Below are positions 34,606 to 40,848 of a stretch of 64,000 nt of DNA, piece by piece (the stretch's first letter is position 1; every line of letters starts with the position of its first letter). The translations under genes and the position numbers were made by a program. Source of the DNA: Nonomuraea sp. NEAU-A123 (GTDB lineage: Bacteria > Actinomycetota > Actinomycetes > Streptosporangiales > Streptosporangiaceae); NCBI RefSeq assembly GCF_018603905.1, contig NZ_JAHFZZ010000009.1, positions 1 to 64,000 of the forward strand. Reading direction: 5' to 3'. The notes under the pieces are model-generated. The model was not told the origin of the DNA, did no database searches, and saw nothing but the letters and a program-made list of their open reading frames with translations.

Positions 34606-35223
34606 TCACGCTTCCTGTATGGAGGCTTCCTGCTCGGAAGACTCCTCCGCGGAAGGCTCCTCGCCACCACGCTGGGCCTTGGCTGCGGCCTTTTCCGCCT
34701 TCGCCTCGGCCTTCTTCTTGTGCGGACCGATCACCATGATCATGTTACGGCCGTCCTGCTTGGCGTGGGACTCGACGAATCCCAGCTCCTGGACGTCGTC
34801 CGCGAGCCGCTGCAGCAGCCGGAAACCGAGCTCCGGCCGGGACTGCTCGCGACCACGGAACATGATCGTGACTTTGACCTTGTCCCCTGCCTTGAGGAAC
34901 CGCACCACGTGACCCTTCTTGGTCTCGTAGTCGTGCGGGTCGATCTTCGGCCGGAGCTTGATCTCCTTGATGATCGTGTGCGCCTGATTCTTGCGCGCCT
35001 CGCGCGCCTTCATCGCGGACTCGTACTTGAATTTGCCGTAGTCCATGAGCTTGCACACGGGCGGTCGAGCCGTGGCCGCGACCTCGACCAGGTCGAGGTC
35101 GGCCTCCTGAGCGAGCTTGAGGGCATCATGAATGGAGACGATGCCTACCTGCTCGCCGTTCGGGCCCACGAGGCGCACCTCGGGAACTCGGATACGCTCG
35201 TTGATGCGGGGCTCAGTGCTGAT
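34606..35223 (-). CDS. infC: translation initiation factor IF-3, ATC start codon
   Basis: A 205-residue IF-3 with N-domain (TEPRINERIRVPEVRLVG...), linker KFKYESAMKAREARK and C-domain (HVVRFLKAGDKVKVTIMFRGREQ), plus a charged Ala/Glu-rich C-terminal tail of about 30 residues. The natural start is ATC at 35223, directly before AGC-ACT-GAG and 4 nt after AGGAGG; orthologues begin at this Ser-Thr-Glu. The frame stays open upstream to 35331, but that part overlaps a terminator hairpin and is unlike IF-3. Rare AUU/AUC starts let IF-3 repress its own translation (known in E. coli). Confidence 0.93.
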   Translation of the reverse strand: MSTEPRINERIRVPEVRLVGPNGEQVGIVSIHDALKLAQEADLDLVEVAATARPPVCKLMDYGKFKYESAMKAREARKNQAHTIIKEIKLRPKIDPHDYETKKGHVVRFLKAGDKVKVTIMFRGREQSRPELGFRLLQRLADDVQELGFVESHAKQDGRNMIMVIGPHKKKAEAKAEKAAAKAQRGGEEPSAEESSEQEASIQEA

Positions 35224-35402
35224 GGGGCCTCCTAGGTTTGCGATCCCGTACGTGCTCGGTGCCGAGGAACTCCGCGCAAACGCGAAAAGCCCCGCACGTC
35301 GCGCATGCGGGGCCACTGAGCTCATTGGCATCGTGGCCGTAAGCTCCCCGGAGTAAGTCCGGCGTGATCCTGGACCCGGCCACCTCTCGGTGACACAGGT
35401 GG
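35224..35402 (-). promoter_or_regulatory. structured infC leader (probable autoregulatory 5' UTR)
   Basis: On the minus strand the leader shows, in order: hairpin CCACCT-11-AGGTGG (35402-35380), a small CCGGA-CTTAC-TCCGG hairpin (about 35362-35348), the terminator hairpin at 35313-35285, then GTTTGCG (about 35282-35276) that can pair with CGCAAAC (about 35243-35237) just before CCTAGGAGG. The last pairing would bring structure next to the Shine-Dalgarno of infC. This resembles leaders controlled by L20 or IF-3 in other phyla; the ligand here is unknown. Confidence 0.55.
35285..35313 (-). terminator. attenuator-like hairpin in infC leader
   Basis: An 8 bp perfect stem, GCCCCGCA paired with TGCGGGGC, with a 9 nt loop, followed by TTTT on the minus strand. 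It lies 60-90 nt upstream of the infC start, inside the leader. It is one of the few hairpins in the window with a T-run, which favours a transcription attenuator. Confidence 0.7.
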
Positions 35403-35520
35403 GAGGGAGACCTCCGCTTGCGCGTCCAGCAAGGCATGCCGGACCGATCAGTGAGCTACGTTACCACAACCACGAGAGTTCCTCGAATCATCCCTGCTGG
35501 CCAGAGTCTCTGCGCTAAAG

Positions 35521-35532
35521 TTCTGTCCAGAA
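35521..35532 (+). promoter_or_regulatory. inverted-repeat operator of the toxin-antitoxin module
   Basis: TTCTG-TC-CAGAA is an inverted repeat 21 bp upstream of the antitoxin start; a TAAAGT -10-like hexamer (35516-35521) overlaps its left edge. Antitoxins of the Phd/YefM family bind such repeats over their own promoter. Assignment inferred from position. Confidence 0.5.
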
Positions 35533-35553
35533 AACTAGCCAGAAGGCGGGCAT

Positions 35554-35835
35554 ATGACCGTAGAACAGCTCGAAGAGACCAAATGGCAGCTGCAGGAGGC
35601 CAAGCAGCGCTTCAGCGAGGTCGTCCGCCGGGCCCATGACGAGGGACCGCAGATCGTCACCAGGCACGGGCAGGATGTGGCGGTGATCCTGGACATGGAG
35701 GAATACCGCCAGCTCAAGGGCGAGCAGCCCGACTTCAAGGAATTCCTGCTCTCAGGTCCCGACCTGAGCGCGCTCGATCTTACCCGCGACAAGAGCAGCG
35801 TGATGCGGGACATCGACTTCGAGGGCATCGAGTGA
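35554..35835 (+). CDS. type II antitoxin, Phd/YefM family
   Basis: A 93-residue antitoxin. The N-terminal two-thirds is the Phd/YefM DNA-binding and dimerisation domain: WQLQEAKQRFSEVVRRAHDEGPQIVTRHG is the usual pattern (AKxxFSEvvxxA about 16-27, GPQIVTRHG about 31-39), then VAVILDMEEYRQL. The disordered C-terminal tail (about 60-93) would wrap the toxin. Its stop overlaps the toxin GTG start (GTGA), so the pair is translationally coupled. Confidence 0.88.
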   Translation: MTVEQLEETKWQLQEAKQRFSEVVRRAHDEGPQIVTRHGQDVAVILDMEEYRQLKGEQPDFKEFLLSGPDLSALDLTRDKSSVMRDIDFEGIE

Positions 35836-36251
35836 GCTACGTTCTCGACACCAACGTCGTGTCGGAAATGACCAAGCGTGTCAGAGACGACAGCGTGCAG
35901 GGGTGGCTCGACACCATCACCGGGCCCAGCCTCTATGTGAGTGTCATGGTGTTCGGCGAGATCCGCAAAGGTGTCGAGCTGCTGCGCCGCCGCGACCCAC
36001 TCCAGGCAGGTGGCTACGAGTCCTGGCTGGATCGTCTCCAGCACCAGTTCAGGACTCGGGTGCTGCCCGTCACCGCCGCCGTGGCCGAGGAATGGGGGCG
36101 GATGCATGCCGTGCGGCCGCTCCCGATCGTCGATGGCCTCATCGCCGCCACCGCCCGCGCGCATGACTGGACCCTCGTCACCCGCAATGTGAAGGACTTC
36201 GTGGGCCTCGACGTCCAGTTGATCAACCCGTTCGACTGGCCGCCCGTCTGA
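35832..36251 (+). CDS. vapC: type II toxin, VapC-type PIN-domain ribonuclease
   Basis: A 139-residue PIN-domain protein predicted to cleave RNA (tRNA or rRNA in studied VapCs). The acidic metal-binding residues are in place: Asp6 (LDTNVVSE), Glu43 (FGEIRKG), Asp101 (IVDGLIAATA) and Asp122 (TRNVKDF). The pairing of a Phd-type antitoxin with a VapC-type toxin is common. The 3' end overlaps the convergent aroE gene by 29 bp. Confidence 0.9.
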   Translation: MSYVLDTNVVSEMTKRVRDDSVQGWLDTITGPSLYVSVMVFGEIRKGVELLRRRDPLQAGGYESWLDRLQHQFRTRVLPVTAAVAEEWGRMHAVRPLPIVDGLIAATARAHDWTLVTRNVKDFVGLDVQLINPFDWPPV

Positions 36252-37080
36252 GGATCTCCGCCTCACCGGCCGCGCGCATGGCCTCCACCGGCACATCCGT
36301 CCGGCCCGTCATCAGCTCCACCTGCCGCACCGCCTGGTGCAGCAGCATCGCGAACCCTCCGACCACGGTGCCGCCCGCAGCTTGGACGGCCGCCGCCGCG
36401 CTGGTCGGCCAGGGCGAGTAGACCACGTCGAAGAGTGCGGGAACCCCCGCCAGCCGCGCCGCGAAGGCGTCGGCCGCGCCGCCCGGCAGCGTGGACACCA
36501 CCAGATCCACCCGCGTCGAGACGTCGAGCTTGTCGAACGTCTCCACCGCCAGCGCCACCCCGAGCCGCTCGGCCACCCCTGCCGTCTCCCCCGCCCTGGC
36601 GGGATCGCGGACCAGCAGGGTCGCGGAGTACAGCCCCAGACCGCGCAGCGCCGCCAGCGCCGAAGCGGCGGTGGCGCCGCCGCCCAGCACGGTCGCCGAC
36701 CTCGGCGCCTGGACCCCCGCCTCGGCCAGCGCCCGCTCGATCCCGTAGACGTCGGTGTTGTCCCCATGGCTCGCGCCGTCGCGGAACACCACGGTATTGG
36801 CGCCGCCCACCTCCACGGCCAGGTCTGAAACGCTGTCGAGCAGCGGCAGCACGGCCCGCTTGAGCGGCATGGTCAGCGACAACCCCGCCCAGGCCCCCTC
36901 GTCCCCCGGCACCTCACCGCGTAGCGGCCTGAGCGTCCGCAGCAGGCCGGGCAGCCGGGCCTCGTCGCACTCCAGGGCCTCGTAACGCCACCCGTCGAGC
37001 CCCATCGCCCGATAGGCCGCCCGATGCAGGTAGGGCGACAGCGAATGCCCGATCGGCGCCCCCAGCACCCCTGCCCGCAC
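36223..37080 (-). CDS. aroE: shikimate dehydrogenase
   Basis: A 285-residue NADP-dependent reductase of the shikimate pathway. The N-terminal substrate domain has GAPIGHSLSPYLHRAAY (Ser-Leu-Ser shikimate contacts) and SLTMPLKRAV with the catalytic Lys in MPLK. The Rossmann domain shows VLGGGATAASALAAL. GTG 37080 is preceded by AGGAG at 6 nt. It is the last gene of the DUF948-alaS-ruvX-mltG-mltG-aroE run. Confidence 0.95.
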   Translation of the reverse strand: MRAGVLGAPIGHSLSPYLHRAAYRAMGLDGWRYEALECDEARLPGLLRTLRPLRGEVPGDEGAWAGLSLTMPLKRAVLPLLDSVSDLAVEVGGANTVVFRDGASHGDNTDVYGIERALAEAGVQAPRSATVLGGGATAASALAALRGLGLYSATLLVRDPARAGETAGVAERLGVALAVETFDKLDVSTRVDLVVSTLPGGAADAFAARLAGVPALFDVVYSPWPTSAAAAVQAAGGTVVGGFAMLLHQAVRQVELMTGRTDVPVEAMRAAGEAEILRRAASRTG

Positions 37081-37263
37081 GTGCTTCTCCTCTCAAAGCC
37101 CTTACTGACTTTCTCTGTTGTACGGCATGCCCGGCAGGCCCCAGTCGCCGTACAAGGCTCAGGGCCTCCAGGGAGATGGCCGCTGAGCCCGCACAGGGCT
37201 GGGCACCGTTACGGGACGGTGAGACCGGTGGCGTGGCCGGCTTCCGCCGCCCAGCCCGAGGCC

Positions 37264-38418
37264 TCAGCCGCCGTTCTTACGGTATTCGTTGAGCAATACC
37301 TGGAATTCCGCGTCCGTGACGGCGAACTTGGTGATCTTGCTCTTCGGGTCGGTGGCGACGAAGTAGAGCCAGTCGCCCTTGGCCGGGTTGAGCGCCGCCT
37401 CGATCGCGTGGTCGCCCGGGTTGGAGATGGGACCGGGCGGGAGGCCGAGGTATTTGTAGGTGTTGTACTTGGACGTGCTCTGCAGCTGCGCGTGCGTCGC
37501 GGACGTGCCGCGCTTGCCCAGCCCGTAGAACACCGTGCTGTCCATCTTCAGCTGCATCGCCGGCTGGTGGTCGAGCCGGTTGTAGATGACGCGGGCGATC
37601 TTCGGCATGTCCTCATAGCGGCCGGCCTCGGCCTGGACGATGCTGGCGATCGTGATGATCTCGGCGGGTGTGCGCCGCAGGGCCTTGGCGCCGCCCACGA
37701 GGTCGGCCTTGTCCGCCGTCTGGTTGAACCGGTCGACCATCTGCGACAGCATCTCGGCCGGCGTGGTCTTCGGCTGGAACTCGTACGTGGCGGGGAAGGC
37801 GTAGCCCTCGAGCTTGCCCTTGGCGTACTGGGGCAGCTCCATGTCGCCGGTGTCCTTGGCGGCGGCGACGAAGTCCTTCAGCGGCTTGTCGGTCTTCTGG
37901 GCGAGCCGGGCGAGGACGTCGGTGAGGCGCAGCCCCTCCTCCAACGTGATCTTGACGAGCAGCTTGTTGGCCGAGTCGAGCATCGTCACCGCGTAGGCGG
38001 CCGACATGCCCTTGCGCAGGGTGTACTGGCCCGGCTGGAGCGCGCCGCTCTTGTTCGCGTTGGCGATCGCGTTGGTGAACGCTCTGGCGCTGGCGACGAC
38101 CCCCTGCCGCTCCAGCTCCACCGCCACGTCGGAGGCGCTCTGGCCGTCCTTGATCTCTACGGTCACTTCACCCTTGCCTGGACCGGTGAAGTCGTCGGGC
38201 ACCAGAGCGCCACTGATCCACTGATAGCCGAAGTAGCCGCCGCCGCCGAGAATGCCCGCCAGGACGATGAAGGCCAGCAGCGGCGCGATGAAACCGCCCC
38301 GGTTTCGGCGCCTGCGGCGCCTGCGGCTGCCGTTCTTGCCGTTACCGCGGGCGCGGCGCCGGGAGGAGCCTTCGTCGTCCTCGGCGCCTAGCAGGAAATC
38401 CATGTCGAGATCGTTCAT
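37264..38418 (-). CDS. mltG: endolytic transglycosylase MltG (copy 1)
   Basis: A 384-residue membrane-anchored lytic transglycosylase that cuts nascent peptidoglycan and limits glycan length. After an acidic and Arg-rich cytoplasmic N-terminus, a membrane helix (about 43-66) leads to a LysM-like domain (about 80-150) and the YceG catalytic domain; Glu264 in ASIVQAEAG is the expected catalytic residue, followed by IYNRL and SKYNTYKYLGLPPGPISNPG. ATG 38418 chosen; a TTG five codons earlier is possible. 226 bp separate it from the paralogue upstream. Confidence 0.93.
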   Translation of the reverse strand: MNDLDMDFLLGAEDDEGSSRRRARGNGKNGSRRRRRRRNRGGFIAPLLAFIVLAGILGGGGYFGYQWISGALVPDDFTGPGKGEVTVEIKDGQSASDVAVELERQGVVASARAFTNAIANANKSGALQPGQYTLRKGMSAAYAVTMLDSANKLLVKITLEEGLRLTDVLARLAQKTDKPLKDFVAAAKDTGDMELPQYAKGKLEGYAFPATYEFQPKTTPAEMLSQMVDRFNQTADKADLVGGAKALRRTPAEIITIASIVQAEAGRYEDMPKIARVIYNRLDHQPAMQLKMDSTVFYGLGKRGTSATHAQLQSTSKYNTYKYLGLPPGPISNPGDHAIEAALNPAKGDWLYFVATDPKSKITKFAVTDAEFQVLLNEYRKNGG

Positions 38419-38644
38419 AGGTGCGCAGGCCAATCTCCCGGTACGTCCGGCCCGGCGTCAAGCGGAGCTGCCGAACCGTTGGGGGTCACCGAGCGGGGGG
38501 ACCGCCGGGCGTGCACCCACGACCGGCGGATATCACTCTGGGTAGCCATGCTAGAGGACGGGAAGAGCGCGCGGCCCCCTGCTCGGGGGTTCCGCACGGG
38601 GATTTCGAAGATCCCCGGCGGGACGAAGGGGGTCCCGGCAAGCA

Positions 38645-40318
38645 TCATTTCGTCCTGAGGTTACGGTTCAACTCTTCCCGGTATCTCACGAACTCGCTCT
38701 CTTTGTTGGTGAATTTGGTGATTCTATGCGCCGGATCCGTGGTCACAAACCAGTGCCAATCGCCTTTCGCCGGGTGCAAGGCCGCTATCAGCGCCTTCTC
38801 TCCGGGATTGGCGATGGGGCCCGGCGGCAGCCCGGTATGGGCGTAGGTGTTGTACGGTGAGCGGACCTTGGTGTCGCTCTCGGTGACTTTCGGGGTCCGC
38901 TTGCCCTGGGCGTACAGGACGGTGCTGTCGATCTGGAGCGGCGTGCCGCGCTGGAGCCGGTTGTAGATCACTCTGGAGATCTTGGGATAGTCCTCGTCCC
39001 TTCCGCCCTCGGCCTGCACCATGCTGGCCACCGTGACGGCCTCCAGTGGCGTCAGATGCACCCGCGCGGACTTCTCCACCAGCTTCAGCTTGCGCGCCGC
39101 CGCACGGAACCGCTCCACCATCGCGGCCAGCAGGTCGACGGCCTTGTCGCCGGGCTCGACCTCGTACGTGGCGGGAAACAGGAACCCTTCGAGGCCCCGG
39201 GCATACTTGGGCAGCCCGACGAGAGCCGTGTCGACCTCCTGCAGCTCCTTGAGCGCCAGCCCGGACTGGGCGGCCACCCGTACGAGTGTCTCGCCCGCCC
39301 TCATGCCCTCGGGCACGGTGACGCGCCTGAGCACCCGGGAGGCGGGCGCGAGCAGCAGATCGAGCGCGGCGCCGGCGGCCATGCCCTTGCGCAGCCGGTA
39401 GTGCCCCGGCCGCAGGCGTCCCGCCACGGCGCGCTCCTTGGTCACGTTCACGAACGACCGCGCGCTGGCCACCACCCCCGCGTCGGCCAGCACGGCGCCG
39501 ACGTCCCCCGCGTTGGCGCCCGGCGGGATCCGCACGGTCACGGTCCCGCTGCCGGTGCCCTCGAAGTCGTCGGGGGCCAGGTACGGCTTGAGCACCCCGT
39601 ACGCTCCGGCACCGATCGCGCCGATCGACGCCGCCACCACGAGGCCCAACAGCGCCGCCTTACGCAGAGCCCCCCGCTTCCCCCGCCGCCCGACCCCACC
39701 CGTGCCCCCGCCAGCGACCTCACTCCCGGCCGCGCCACCACCCTCAGCCTCAGCACCGCCCTCGGCCACTTTCCGGGACCCGCTCCCGCCCTCAGCCTCG
39801 CGACCAGGCCCGGCCTCGACCTCGCTCGCGTCCCCGGACGCACTCCCGCCCTTTGCCTCACCACTCGGCCCGGCCTCGGCCGCGCTGCCGTCCGCTGCGC
39901 ACGCGTAACCGCCTGCCGCAGATGTGGGGTCACCGCCGCCGGGTGATTCGCCCGGATCCGTGCCGGAGACGCCGCCATCAGACGTAGCGCCACGAGAAAG
40001 CGCGCCGCCCTCCGATGCACCGCCATCAGGACGCATGCCGCCGTCGGACGTACCGCCATCGGACATACCGCCGTCAACAAGCGCGCCACCGCCGGACATA
40101 CCGCCAAACATGTCCCCGTCGGACGGGGCGGTCGGGCCGAGGTCGTCCGCGTGACACTCCCGGCCCTCCGCTGCCGGGTCGGCCGTCCGGTGCGTGTGCT
40201 CCCCCGGAGATCCCATGCCGCCCGGCACCGCATCCGCTGAGGCAACAGCCGGTGGCGCAGCGGTGTCCGGGTCCTGTGCGAACGGGATCAGGTCGTCGTC
40301 GTCCGGTGGGTTGCTCAT
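38645..40318 (-). CDS. endolytic transglycosylase MltG-like paralogue with long low-complexity N-terminus (copy 2)
   Basis: A 557-residue MltG homologue directly upstream of copy 1. Residues 1-210 are a Gly/Ser/Glu/Ala-rich, acidic, probably disordered cytoplasmic region with degenerate repeats (SDGG-type at about 85-118, EAGP-GEA-GGS-type at about 148-180). A membrane helix (about 219-241) and a complete extracytoplasmic LysM-like plus YceG region follow, with catalytic Glu437 in ASMVQAEGG and SPYNTYAHTGLPPGPIANPG. Both copies look active. The gene starts 46 bp after ruvX. Confidence 0.9.
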   Translation of the reverse strand: MSNPPDDDDLIPFAQDPDTAAPPAVASADAVPGGMGSPGEHTHRTADPAAEGRECHADDLGPTAPSDGDMFGGMSGGGALVDGGMSDGGTSDGGMRPDGGASEGGALSRGATSDGGVSGTDPGESPGGGDPTSAAGGYACAADGSAAEAGPSGEAKGGSASGDASEVEAGPGREAEGGSGSRKVAEGGAEAEGGGAAGSEVAGGGTGGVGRRGKRGALRKAALLGLVVAASIGAIGAGAYGVLKPYLAPDDFEGTGSGTVTVRIPPGANAGDVGAVLADAGVVASARSFVNVTKERAVAGRLRPGHYRLRKGMAAGAALDLLLAPASRVLRRVTVPEGMRAGETLVRVAAQSGLALKELQEVDTALVGLPKYARGLEGFLFPATYEVEPGDKAVDLLAAMVERFRAAARKLKLVEKSARVHLTPLEAVTVASMVQAEGGRDEDYPKISRVIYNRLQRGTPLQIDSTVLYAQGKRTPKVTESDTKVRSPYNTYAHTGLPPGPIANPGEKALIAALHPAKGDWHWFVTTDPAHRITKFTNKESEFVRYREELNRNLRTK

Positions 40319-40364
40319 GCGGCCACCCCCGGCCGATCCCCGCCGTCCCCGAAAGGCAGCCCGG

Positions 40365-40847
40365 TCATGAGGCGGGTCCGTCGGCCGCCGTGGAAGGCGG
40401 ATCGACGGGCCTGCCGGGTGGTCTGTCCGTGGCTCTCTCGACGTCGAGCGCGTCCTGCAGCAGCACGACCGCCGCCACCTGGTCGACGACCGCGCGCTGC
40501 TTCTTGGCCCGCACGCCGCTGGCCCGGAGCCCCTGCTGGGCGGCGACCGTGGTCAGCCGCTCGTCGAAGAGGCGGACGGGGGTGGGCGCCAGGCGTACGG
40601 CCAGCGAGGTGGCGAACTCCCGGGCCAGCGCGGCGGCCGGCCCTTCGCGGCCCGACAGCGAGGTGGGCAGCCCGACCACGACCTCGATCGCCGAGTGTTC
40701 GTCGGCGATCGCGGCGATGCGGTCGAGGTCGCCCTGGCCTCGCCGGACGGTCTCCACCGGGGTGGCCAGCAGACCCGAAGGGTCGCTGCGGGCCACCCCG
40801 ATGCGTACGGACCCGACGTCCACGCCGATCCGTGAACCGAACCGCAT
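40365..40847 (-). CDS. ruvX: YqgF/RuvX-type RNase H-fold nuclease (pre-16S rRNA processing)
   Basis: A 160-residue RNase H-fold protein with GVDVGSVRIGVARSD at the N-terminus (catalytic Asp), VVGLP and FDERLTT motifs, and KKQRAVVDQVAAVVLLQ near the end. YqgF acts in 16S rRNA 5'-end processing and was earlier called a putative Holliday-junction resolvase. It starts one nucleotide after the alaS stop. Confidence 0.93.
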   Translation of the reverse strand: MRFGSRIGVDVGSVRIGVARSDPSGLLATPVETVRRGQGDLDRIAAIADEHSAIEVVVGLPTSLSGREGPAAALAREFATSLAVRLAPTPVRLFDERLTTVAAQQGLRASGVRAKKQRAVVDQVAAVVLLQDALDVERATDRPPGRPVDPPSTAADGPAS

Positions 40848-40848
40848 A

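Noticed and set aside
35213..35437. 74-codon minus-strand frame in the infC leader as a leader peptide
   Set aside because: No Shine-Dalgarno, no run of regulatory codons, and it spans the hairpins; more likely untranslated leader.
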